A program made the position numbers and the translations under genes. DNA of 64,000 bases, from assembly GCA_006384855.1 (NCBI GenBank), contig VCJN01002737.1, positions 213,501 to 277,500 of the forward strand, given 5' to 3'. The DNA comes from Tetraselmis striata. Lineage: Eukaryota > Chlorophyta > Chlorodendrophyceae > Chlorodendrales > Chlorodendraceae. Shown here in pieces: positions 46,901 to 57,296 of this stretch. Under the pieces are notes generated by a model. It searched no databases, was not told where the DNA came from, and worked only from the letters and a program-made list of their open reading frames with translations. The stretch's first letter is position 1. Each line of letters opens with the position of its first letter.

Positions 46901-48366
46901 AAGATACGGCAACTAAGGATTAAACATAATAGCGTTATTTAAGAAATGAATAATAATATATCGTATATAAGGTGGTGGCTGCTATAGAATCAATCTGGGG
47001 GGGGTCAGCGGCTGCACCCAATTCAGCGGTCGTGCGGAACACGCATGACGGCACCTCCTGGGGGGGAATGCCGGCTCACGTGATTGTGGTGTGCAACATG
47101 GCACCGTAATCAATGGCAGGCATGTCCCATTCGAGGACGACCGCTCCTTCCAGATCCACGAGATTATCACCGGGCCAGTGAACGCCGACCTCTTCCCAAA
47201 ACGCGGCTACTCTCGCGACTTTTTCTACCAGGTGCATTGCTTTGTTGTGCGCCACGGGCCTCACACTGACCTTGCGTCAACGCACCTCATCGAAGGGGCG
47301 GGAACGCCTCCCCATCTCTCACGGCGCATGTGCCTCATGTACCACTCCACCCACCCCTCAACTGCAGACAAGGCGCATCTTCCAATGGCACCCCAGCAAC
47401 CGCCGCGACGTTGGCTCCTGGAGGGAGGCCAAGCGCTACTTCAACTTCGGCACAGTGGAGATCAACCGCCAGGGGCGCCTCACCGCTGACGTAAGAACAT
47501 CCCAAATCGCGCGTGGTGGCCGCTCTGCTGACCATCCCCAGCTGCTGACGACCGGCCCCTGAGTAGTGCTAGTCTAGTGGGCAAGGTGGCAACATTGTCC
47601 GCTTCGCATCAGCATATTTTTTCCCCCAGGCATATATCACCTGCATGAGCAATGCGGCCCATACACACGCTTGATTCCCATGACAGGTGTCCTCCAATCC
47701 TCCAATGCAACACATTTCCAACACATTTCATGGAGGGTGTCAGTATTTGCACCGCCGACGTTGTGATGCCATTCCTGATTGTGGGCGCTGTCCTTCACTG
47801 TATGCATTATTACTCTTGTTTTTATCATTAGTGCTACTACCATTATTGTTATTACTATCATTGTATCGTAATTGTTACCATTAATATTGATATCATGTAT
47901 ATTGCATTTCATTGATGTATCATATGTCTCCAATGCATCGCAGGTGCGCAACGTGGAGGGCGATGTCCTCCACAGGCTGCGGCTCAACCCGGAGGATGGA
48001 CGCGGCGGAAGGGACCAGCCCAGTGCACCAGATGGCTCCGTCTGCCCGGCGCTAGTATCCCTGCTGTCTGGCCAGCAGCCCAGCGGCGAAGACGCGGAAT
48101 TCGCAGCGGAGGCCGCCCCGGCAGCAGCGGCCGCCGAAGCTGACGACGGTGAGCCAATCTCTTCGCGCAGCCCCGCAGCTCTGTTTGCCAGGCCGGGCGC
48201 CAACTCAACAGACGGCGAGCAGGACGGGCGTGCAGCCCCGCCAACATCAGGAGCGATCACTGCGTCGGTGGCATCATCCGCCAAATGTACGCCGGTCCGC
48301 GGGAGCTTGGCTCTGTTTGCGCTCGTTCCGATGATTGCCGCTGCGATCATGCACCTCCGGGGGTGA
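43946..48366 (+). CDS. PhoD-like metallophosphatase, GPI-anchor-like tail (PhoD-B)
   Basis: Nine exons join in frame: 43946-44257, 44975-45182, 45596-45701, 45817-45911, 46116-46222, 46378-46728, 47120-47231, 47368-47490 and 47944-48366 (TGA), about 612 codons. It begins with a fibronectin-like PhoD_N domain (LSPDTHYRYVA, then GSFRTMPGTGE). The phosphatase fold follows with all metal motifs: LAFFGDLAG, IGLGDIVYVDHD, GIWDDHEG and VATDVHCSF. The family hydrolyses phosphate mono- or diesters with bound metal ions. The C-terminus ends in a hydrophobic stretch, GSLALFALVPMIAAAIMHLR, that looks like a GPI attachment signal, so the enzyme probably sits on the cell surface. I found no signal-peptide exon; it may lie in 43430-43940 unrecognised. 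The neighbouring PhoD-A suggests tandem duplication. Confidence 0.85.
44258..44974 (+). other. First intron of PhoD-B
   Basis: The donor is AA/GTACGCC and the acceptor CATTCAG/G. The codon AAG is split across it (phase 2). No other gene is seen inside. Confidence 0.7.
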
Positions 48367-49382
48367 GGTGAGCAGACCACGTGGCTGATCGTCAGTCTGG
48401 GTGGTGTGCTGCCGCCGCGTAACGTCATCATGTACTGCTGTCCTCCTTCAACAAGCTCATTCGACCAGGTCTGCACTCGGCAGCAACAGCACTACGATGC
48501 GAGCAAGCCCGCAGACGATAATACCCCGGCGAGGCACGAACTGCTGGGCACACAAGCTTCCGGTCACAGCTAGCTCTCGCTGCTGGAATGCCGGATGAAC
48601 ATAGTCATGTTTCTTCTTCATGCGCTACCTAGCTCTTCCGTGTAACCTGCGGATGTACATATGTAGAGATATGCCTCGGGAAGCGTATCGATGTAAATAG
48701 TACATTAAATGGCGCGGTATGTATTATTCAGTATTAAATACGTAGTGCCGCACGCTGCTCATCCGCCACCACATCCGCACTCATTATCGCTGTTGTCATG
48801 ATTTAGCCCCGCTGCTCGCCCTACCTTGAATAGTATCGCTAACCAAGCTATCAGGCTGCCTTATTTTCTGATATACTACTCCAAAAAAGGTCTTCCGCTT
48901 ACATACCGTATGAAACATTACAACCGCCCGTGGCCAGCAGCTCTCCATGTACTGTTGTTTCCTCTTCCATACTGTTCATGGAGGTGCAACTTCATGCCCC
49001 GAGAAGCACTGAAGCAGCGCCAGTAACCCTGCGCGGCGTGCTGCTCTAGCTAGCTACTCCATGAAAAAAAAACTTGCAATCCCACATGCAATGTGACTTC
49101 TTGGCACCGCCTCCTCTGTCAACCTTGCGGCCTGCGTAGTGGATACGCACTGCGCTGATTCATCCCGCCTTCTTATTGATGCCATTGGCGATATTGCTGC
49201 ATTCTTCCGCATTTGTTTTGTTGCACATATGAAAGTCCATGTGTGTCCTCGCCCAATTTCCTTCATGCCCAGGCATTGGAAGTTGCGTAGTGGCCATGAT
49301 ATGCTGTGGGGCGCCTCGCGTTATGTAGCCCCCCATGCCAACAAGGCGGCCGTTCCTTCATGCATGTCTGGGGCCAGCCCAG
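48367..49382. other. PhoD-B 3' flank, no clear gene
   Basis: The stretch holds the presumed 3' untranslated region of PhoD-B and AT-rich spacer. A TGTAA at 48641 resembles the green-algal polyadenylation signal. An earlier part of the esterase-like gene may start after 49100, but no exon is certain. Confidence 0.4.
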
Positions 49383-51114
49383 CTGAGCCGCGTGGGGATG
49401 ATCGCCGACGGACTTCACCCCATTGGGGCCGGGAGCATCACGCCTTACAGTATCTACTTGTCCGACATGCTTGTGCACTGGCTGCGCACCTCGGCGGAGG
49501 GCTCCGCCGACCCGGCAGCGGAGGTGGACCCCTCTGTGTCACCGCGCACTCTACCCGGTGCGCCCCCAGCCGGATGGATGCTAAGTTCATCCTCCCACCC
49601 GCGTCTCTTCCCCAGTAACACGAGTCGAGAACAGGGCGAGAATGCATTCGATATGGGTCTTGGCGCACGTGTAAAAATATCCCTAATATCTGGTATCAGA
49701 TTGGGAGAGTCGATGAAATGTTCCTCAATAACATAACGATTCCGCAATAAGTTTGTCTACGCAATAGGTCGCTACATCACATCAGAAGAACGTCACTACG
49801 GGTCCCTATTAGGAGATTGGATCCTGCAAGTGCGCCGCCAGCACCCGTGCAGAAGCTTTGTTATTCCTACTCTCCGGAGCGCAGCATAGAATGCACTATG
49901 TGCCATGTGAGTGCACTGCAGGTAGCTTACTACTACTGTCGCACGGATGATATACTATACCATCAATTGGATTTTAATATTCGCTCTCATCAGTGCTGAT
50001 ACACTGTTGATTTGATTAACCATACAGGTACGGACAATGCTAACAATTTTGCACTGCAGCACAACGTTTATGGGTAGCGACTACACTCAGCTTGCTGGAT
50101 GATTACCAGCAGCCTATCATATTCATTAGAGTGATAGTCTGGACAAAACAGTTGAGACGTTCACTTACGAGCTTTACCGGCGAGTCTGAGTTACTGGAGC
50201 GCGAACGAGCCCCTGGGCCCTGCATATCTGAGATGATGTAGCGACTGGTGATTCACTAGTTCGCTTTCCTCCAACTCGCAGCTGCTCTGAGGTGCAGACG
50301 TTTGCAGTGTTTCGATTGGGGAACGCATGCGCGCCCCCAGCTCCGCGCCAACCATGCAGGCGGCCGCCCAATGCCACAGCGGTACGAGGGCGTTGCCGTG
50401 GATCCGGACCACTTTGGGGCGGGCTATGGGGCGGGCTACGAGTGGGCCCAGGAAGCCGCCCCCGTCAGCGTGGACTAGGTCTTCCCCGACTTTCCTATCG
50501 ATGGGCCGGAAAGGGTGCGAGAGCGGTATCGGCCCAGCGTTCTGTCCGCGGTAACTGGGGCTGCTGTGGAGGTAGTATTTGACCAGGCGCACCTAGCTGG
50601 GTACTACAACAGCGTGTCGAAAATCCAGGCAAGGAGCCCCTCCTCCCTGCATCATGTCGCTGTGTCCAGCCTGTATAGATTCCGCGTGGGGTTGCATTGA
50701 CCATATTGATGGCGGCAGAGAGTCTACCGGTACCCTTGATGTGGGTATGGTGACGCCCTGTGGCTACCTCATCTGGTGTAGCACGCGAGTTATTAATGTA
50801 CCATGTCACACATTGTCGATGTCAAGTCTTTCCTTATTCCCTGTCTCTGCGCAGATAGTGTACCTGGTGCCGTACCAGCACCTGGTCCGGCCGTTGTGGA
50901 GTTCACCCTTGGAGGGTTGCAGCTGTGCGTCGCTGCTCCTGGGCGGTGACACCGGCGATGGGGGCGCCTTGTCCTTGCCCCGCCAGGACAATCGTTGCGC
51001 CTGGGCGCCTTCAGCGCCCTGCAGCTGACCGGTGAGGTGCGGTGAGATGGCAAGACCAGCTCCAAGTTTGCCGTGAAGGAGCTTAACCTGAAAGGGAACT
51101 CGCACCGGGGCTAA
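49383..51114 (+). CDS. Exon pieces of a possible SGNH-type esterase
   Basis: After the acceptor CCCAG a frame starts LSRVGMIADGLHPIGAGS and continues LSDMLVHWLR. The DGLHP motif and the following amphipathic helix resemble the C-terminal Asp-His block of SGNH hydrolases. Later pieces near 50380-50620, 50865-50960 (VVEFTLGGLQLCVAAPG) and 51060-51114 (DGKTSSKFAVKELNLKG, ending TAA) resemble the beta-sandwich that follows this domain in some algal proteins. In-frame stops (50474 TAG, 51045 TGA) and missing N-terminal blocks suggest a decayed or poorly resolved gene. The assignment is from pattern memory only. Confidence 0.35.
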
Positions 51115-51860
51115 AGGACGCCGAGGCGCTGCGTTACCACCCGCCTTCCCGGCGAGCTTGCGGCATAGCATAAAGTTATTGCACTGGCCCCGGCATCACG
51201 TGCAGTGTTTGGCGCCACTAATAATAACAAGGGCGCACCGCGGACCGTCTACTATATTTGTAGGCACTGTCAGTACTCGTATGCCGAGCATGTAACGAAG
51301 GATTGTATATCGCAGGCTCTGTATTGCAGCTTTTACAAGTGAAGCTGTGACCTGCCGCGAGTATTATGATATTATAGAAACGCCGTTTAGTCGTCTTAGC
51401 AACTTCAGTTCTCGCAGGTGCTGTGCATAGATGCTGTGCAGCGGAATCCGAGCGCACAATATTCTACCCTCCGCGTACTCGTACTGGGCAGTGTTCAGTA
51501 TTCGTGGCGGCGTGTATGTCGGGCGCTCTACCGTTTACCCCGCCTCCGGGACTGTGACGAGTGAACATGTAAGAGCAGCGGCCTTCAGGGCTGGATAGCA
51601 ACCATGCACCTGTTGTGTTGCGGCACGGCTCCCTGTCTCACAGCGAATGAGATTTCGTAGCATGTATTTACATCTAGTTGCCGCGTCTTGCCATTTTTGT
51701 ATGTACTGCATTTTCTATTCATGGATGCAAAATGGCCTCATGAAGCGTGACTATGTCGCAGTTTTCTACACTTTTACAATCTGGCCGTTCAGGGGGTGCA
51801 GACCGCAGCTACATCTGTGAGCTTGTATGTCATATAGGGTGGAACTCTGACAGTCATGTT
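51115..51860. other. No recognisable gene
   Basis: Short frames only; base composition is less GC-rich than the neighbouring exons. Confidence 0.4.
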
Positions 51861-52256
51861 GCAGGGGGGAAAGATCTTCATCGCTTCTTCCGGTACAATG
51901 GTGTTCTGCCAGATGGTGACACCAGTTGCCGCCGGAGTTCTTGGTGAGGGCTATACTGGAGGCGGCAGCTGCCAGGGTGAAAGGTGGTCGCTAATCATCC
52001 AGATGGATTCCGGCAGGGGATTGGCGGCATTGATCTCGTCAATGCCTTGGCGAGGCAGCCTTGGGCCTTTAAAGGTAGGCGCACGACCATGCGCGATGTC
52101 AGTTTCATCCCTCACAGGTCAACACGCAATCTACAGCGCATGGTGATAGAGGAAGCTAGCACCTATTACTTTTTCCAAACAGAATATCCTGAATCCAGAA
52201 GCAGGGATCACCTGGAACATGGTAACATTGTGATTAACGACAGTATATACAATTGA
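51861..52256 (+). other. Unassigned exon-like pieces
   Basis: After the acceptor TTGCAG (ending about 51863) and again at about 51985-52074 there are short protein-like frames (VVANHPDGFRQGIGGIDLV) with a GTAGGC donor after the second. I do not recognise a family. They may belong to another esterase-like copy or to nothing. Confidence 0.25.
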
Positions 52257-52678
52257 AGATATATGAAACACTACGCTATCTTAATATGTACCTGACTGCT
52301 GAAGTTGCTGGTATTGAAATATTTACCTGACTGCTGCTGGTGTGACGATGTACGCAATGATATACGTGAGATGCGTTCACCCTGAGCTGGACATCAAACT
52401 TTTGTGTTTGCTGACAATGACATATCAAATTGCGATATTCAGTAGTTTCATGCATGGTTAAGGTCGGTGCAGAGAGAAAGAGTATTGACTGTCAACCGGA
52501 CCAATATCGATTTCAAATCTGAAATTATAGTTCCCGCAACATTCATTTTCGTCTCGTCGACGCCTGTGAATTTCAAACACGTGACAATATTGTCACTGTA
52601 CGGCTCAGTATAATCGAGCTGTTGGCACTACCAGACGAGGGTCCAGTGGGCCGTACAGATTTCAGACGACACGGCTGG
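52257..52678. other. No recognisable gene
   Basis: AT-rich spacer. It is downstream of the minus-strand gene that ends at 52679 and may include its 3' untranslated region. Confidence 0.45.
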
Positions 52679-53209
52679 CTACTCACAGCCCAGCCAGTCC
52701 TCCCAGTCTTGCCACTCGTTGGCGTAAGCGTGGTCCGGACGCCACGGGATGTCAACCGGGCGCTGCCCGCTGCCGCTCCACAAGTTCCAGTCTCTCAGGT
52801 TGCGCAGCCCCAGGGTGTGAACAAAAGATCTCGCCTCGTTGAAGGGGCGAAACTCCTCGACGTGCGCACCCCCCTTGCCGACGCCCAGCCAGTCATCCCA
52901 CCCGTCCCAGCCCTCCTCACTGTACATGCGATCAGGGTGGCTTGGAATGTCGCCTGGGCGCTGCCCGCTGCGCTCCCATTCCCACCACTCCTCCTTCTCC
53001 TTCAGTCCAAGTTTCCACACAAAGTCCTTCGCCTCTTCGAACGGGGCGACACTTCCGGGCTTCCCCGGCTCACGAACCGCCGCGACGACTGCATGCAAAG
53101 CTCGCCCGGTCGGGCGTTTGCGCACAGCTCCACTCAGTGCCGATGGCAGGTGCGCCGGCGCGAGCGCGCGTACTACGCTTGTCGCCGCGAGATGCATTCT
53201 CGACCCCAT
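52679..53209 (-). CDS. Protein with two phage-integrase-type repeats (INT_rpt)
   Basis: A single-exon frame of 176 codons from the ATG at 53209 to TAG at 52679. Two homologous repeats of about 55 residues carry the pattern F-EA--FV--LGL, W--W--SGQRP-DIP, then GW--WDDWLG (PFEEAKDFVWKLGL and PFNEARSFVHTLGL). This matches the phage-integrase repeat unit found in many algal proteins; its function is unknown to me. The N-terminus (RMHLAATSVVRALAPAHLPS) is rich in Arg, Ala and Ser and could be an organelle targeting peptide. The frame is open upstream to 53365, but the ATG at 53209 fits the targeting peptide best. Confidence 0.65.
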   Translation of the reverse strand: MGSRMHLAATSVVRALAPAHLPSALSGAVRKRPTGRALHAVVAAVREPGKPGSVAPFEEAKDFVWKLGLKEKEEWWEWERSGQRPGDIPSHPDRMYSEEGWDGWDDWLGVGKGGAHVEEFRPFNEARSFVHTLGLRNLRDWNLWSGSGQRPVDIPWRPDHAYANEWQDWEDWLGCE

Positions 53210-53745
53210 GCTATCAGCGAGTCGCTGGACTCGTCTCTGCTGTCGACGTGACGAGCTCCGACTGTCGCAGGTCCAAGTTTTGTCAGGGTACGAGCACCAA
53301 ATCGCCACGAAATACTGCGTTACAGTCGACTTGCGCGCGCAATCTGGGGGACTTCGCGATAGCACTCTGCCAGCCGCCAGGCGGCGTTGCGGTATAACAA
53401 CACTATTGGTTCGACGACAGCAGCAGCCCCGGTATTAATGAAACGCTCCAGCTAGCCGTGACGTGAGCGCGGACGTGGGCGACGACGGTACTGCGGCGAC
53501 GTCCGCAAGTGTAATAGGTTGCACTCGCCCTCACGCGCTTCAGGACACGGGACGCTGACGATGCCACTGGAAGGCTTGCTGTGTTATCTCGGAAAAGCAC
53601 GGCACGACGACAGCACGGGCGCCGGTAAAACATCGAATCGGCGCCCTGCTGACAGTACAGGATACATATACCTCTTCATACCCATAGCGACTACGTATCC
53701 CACGCGGTCGCGTCGGGCAACAATGGTACGCGACTACTATCGGTG
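53210..53745. other. Upstream region of the INT_rpt gene
   Basis: No gene. GC-rich spacer between the INT_rpt protein and the retrotransposon tail; it should hold the INT_rpt promoter, but no element stands out. Confidence 0.4.
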
Positions 53746-56010
53746 TGAATTACAAAAAAGGCAATAACAAATCCACCTACTGCTAACTAAAAGTAGTACT
53801 AGAAGATCAACACAGCAATCGGCCTAGAGGCGGCCCGCATCCCGCACGAGGCGGGATGGATGAGTGATGCGCGCACGGTTCAGAGTCTGGGCCACGCGTG
53901 CGCGTGTGTGAGGGTGATCCCCGGACATGCTGTGCAGCTTTGGCAATGAACGGGATGGCGGACGAATCTGCGCCGTTTGATGATGAAGCGAGCACGCTCT
54001 CGAGCCGCCACCAAGCCCAGGACCCTGAGGAAATCTCTTGCGAATAAGGCCTCGTGGTGAGCCCGGATTGTGCACCGAGTGCCATGCGATGAGAGGGCAC
54101 CCCGATCCACAGCCATGCATGCGACACCGCGCACAGTGCGGCACACCCCCTTGCTCACCAGACCCACTGTGCCGAAGACCATGCCCGTGTACTCCGACAT
54201 ATCCAGGATGTCTCGAAGAGGGCCCTTCCGTCCGGGCTCCGTGTTGTGCCACGCCGCATCCCGCGCTGCCAACCCCCGTTTTATGTCGCCCAACAGGGAG
54301 CGCTCAAACCGATCCAAAGCCGTGGCATGGGGCACCGCAGTGTACTTGACCCCGTACCGCATATAGTCTTGAGGTCCAGCAACATGGACTTCAAGCTCCG
54401 GGGATCATGGCTTCCGGTCACGACGTTGAACGCCGGGAGGGAGAGCTCTGCGTCGGCTCCGGCACTAGGTCCTTGAGTTCATCCGTGGGTACGGTGTTGC
54501 CAAGAGGCACTCCCTGCTGGAATAGGTCATCCACCTCGCGGCGTACAACGATACCATGTCGTGAACACAGTGATTGCGGAAGGCGTATGCGATAGCGTCG
54601 TGTTGTACACGCCAGTGGACGTCTTCCAGTGCCGGGAGATTCATGAGCCTGTCGCCGTATAGGTCAACAATGATTGGGTTGTGCTCTATCGAGGGTAGAA
54701 TGATCTGGCTCCCAACCACCGGGGCCAAGCACGGGCTAGGCAGAAAGAAGTACCCGGCAGCGACCTCCCGCAGCTCATGCGGAGTCATGGCTGTTCGCGC
54801 GGTGGGGATGGCCACCATCCACATGCCCGACGCCGCATCGAGTTGGCTGAACAAGATTTGTTCCCTACATGTGACAGGGAGAGCGCACACCTCTTTTCGA
54901 AGCCGAGAGTTGTTGGCATGGTCTAAAAATGTCGTCTGCTCCTTTTGCGAGCCCGACGGAGCCTCCGCTCCCCGCTCCATCACGCACGCATCTGCGTCGT
55001 TGAGTTGGCCAGCAGTAGCCGCTTGGAGGCGGCCCCACGCCTCGCGCACCGACACGGCGTAGCTGCCCGGCCCACGAGCATCGTTGAGGAAGTGGTCATA
55101 CCGGCGGGCTGAAGAAATTGCGTTGGAGCTCCTCCGCCAAGTATTGACCCAAGCTGTGGGTCAAAGAAACCAAGGGTGGGGGTGTTGGTGTCGGAGTTCC
55201 TAGCTAGTGAGTTTGGGAGGATGTGCTTCATGCAGCCGATAAAGGCGGCATCACGAACGGTAGCCATGCGGCGGATAGATGCCAGCGCCCTTAAACCGAG
55301 TGGGGAGGTGAAGCCTGCTGCGCGCCCTTGCCATTGCATCCTCGCTCAAGGTAGCCGACGCTGTTGCTATGGGGTCGGAATCGTGCACAACCTCCGCCAG
55401 GAAATCGGCGACCTCCGGATTGGTGTCGGTGCCGTACGTGGAGGGATCAAAAGAGACCCTAGCACCCGCTCGACCGCCGCGAGGACGGTGGCATCCACTG
55501 CATCCGCAAAGGCCTCCACCTCGGACGGAAGGCAGTTGCGGAGCCAATACCCCGCCTTGTGTTGCATGCAATGCAATGCTGCAATGCATGCAATGCAATG
55601 CTTGAGCAGGGCCCATGCGTGGTGATGCAGGGCGTGGGTGTACCGACGGCTTGGCGTGGCAGATAGGAGCTTGCTCAGGCTAACGTCCACCTCCTCTCGT
55701 AGCTCCCCCGCCTTCCCGCGCATGTATGCATGCACCTACTCTGGCGATCCGAGCGGCACGTTGAGGACCGGGATGCCGTGGTGGCCATATAGTTGGGGCT
55801 ACTCGATGTCGGCCGGAGCCTCACGCCGCGCGGCCTCCATGTCTGCGCTGTACGCGTACGTCTTGTCGAAGCGCACCTCTGTCATCAAGCCCCACGGACG
55901 CTTTGATGGACGTGCGGAAGGCGTGAAGGGCCGGCAAAACGTGCTCCGGGAGGCCCACCAATTATCCATCATCGGCCTTGAAGCGCGCCGCCCCGTCTAT
56001 GACCTCCACT
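53746..56010 (-). mobile_element. 5'-truncated non-LTR retrotransposon (LINE-like), copy B
   Basis: On the minus strand from 56010 there is the end of a reverse transcriptase region (GHHGIPVLNVPLGSPE, then RGKAGELREEVDVSLSKL), then KAGYWLRNCLPSEVEAFADA and RARSRLHLPTRFKGAG, then the post-RT domain (SGMWMVAIPTARTAM, WRVQHDAIAYAFRNH) and the C-terminal block (RYGVKYTAVPHATALDRFER). The 3' tail carries two hairpins (GGCCGCCTCTAGGCC-like and ATCCCGC-ACGA-GGCGGGAT) and the TTTTTTGTAATTCACACC word shared with the Helitron ends. Frames shift several times and two TAG codons interrupt the RT part. The 5' half is absent, as usual for LINE copies. Confidence 0.68.
55563..55605. repeat. GCAATGCAT microrepeat inside the LINE
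   Basis: Several near-palindromic ATGCAATGCA words stand in a row. They encode the odd HCIACIAALHCMQ stretch in an otherwise conserved segment and look like a slippage insertion. Confidence 0.7.
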
Positions 56011-57296
56011 AATACTACTGATACGTGTACTCGGATGGGTTGGCTGGTCCCAGCTCGCCTAGCTATAGGCCATCTGCAGTCCGGACTTGGTAAATATTAC
56101 ATCTGATACTAGCTAGGCAGTCCCAAATGACCGATGTTCAGATTGACCAGAACATGTCTATACTTTAGCTATCGTTCCGCCGCGCGGGCCTGGCTGTGCC
56201 GGCCCTGGCCTGGCTGGGTCCATTACAGGTACCGTGATCGCGGCTACGCCTCGCTGTGCCCTTCCGCCGTTCTATGAAGCGCATCCTCTGCAGACATGAG
56301 AAAACCGGTTGATGAGGAAACATATCGATCTTCTCATGCGGAATGTCAGAAAGCACGCCAGCCTCGTAGATAGAACTCAAGGCACGCCCTATCCTTCCTC
56401 GACGCACTGTGCTGGTGGTGGTGCGCGCTGGCGACCTGCGACTCGCCCACGCTGCGACGCAGCTCCACCGCGGCCTACTACTCCCATCATCGCGCCTCGC
56501 AGCCACCCCTCCGCCGCGGCTGACGACGACCCCGTAATCCCCCGCCTGTGCCGTTGCGGCTCGCGGCCCCGCTCACGTGCCGTGCTATATCACACACGGG
56601 GGCACGCCCTCCCCTGTCGCAACGCTTGGCTCGGCATGTGCTAGCGGCGGAGCTGCCGCCTTGGGGTCGCGGACGACTATGAGCGTGCGCCGATTTATGC
56701 AGCCGCGCGGCGGGTTTGGGCGGAGGAGCTGGAGGGGGGGAGCCCGTGGGGGGGGGGGGGGGGGGGCAGGAGTGAACTACGAGCGCGGCGGGTGTGGACG
56801 AAGGAGCTGGAGCGGGTAACTAGGTGTGAAACAGTAGTAAACACTTAGAGAGAAACCTGACATGAAGCTGTAGGTGGTTGGAGGGCATCACGGCATCCCA
56901 GTCGGGTAAACAACTAAGCCCTTGGTACTAACTTTGACACTGTGTAGCTGCTTGTAGAGGAGGGCGCCAGCTGTAAGTTTTTCCGTCAGCCTACAGCCTA
57001 TAGCCGAGCTGTGCAGCTACACTCCGGAGCTGGTGTGAGGGAGGGATGCGGGGCAGTGGCAGAGGGATTGGTCACGCAGGCCGGGCTGCTGCTGCTGTGG
57101 TGGCATTGCACGGGGGGGGATGGGTGCGTTACTCGATAGACTTTGTGGGCCACCTGTTTGGCCCGCAGTGGTCGGACCATCCACCAAGGCGCGCTGCTCC
57201 CCCCCCCTACCCCCCGTGTCTAACCTCCTTCCCTTCCCGCATGTCCTTCCATCACGCGCAGGCCTGTCACTCTGGGCGTGCGCCGCGCCCCGCAGG
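56011..57296. other. Spacer and 5' region of the serine dehydratase gene
   Basis: No gene recognised. It contains a 19-base poly-G tract (56748-56766) and a GGTTGGAGGGCATC-ACGGCATC word near 56876 that recurs at about 60294 within the dehydratase gene, so it may include a small dispersed repeat. Long open frames here are due to high GC. Confidence 0.45.
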
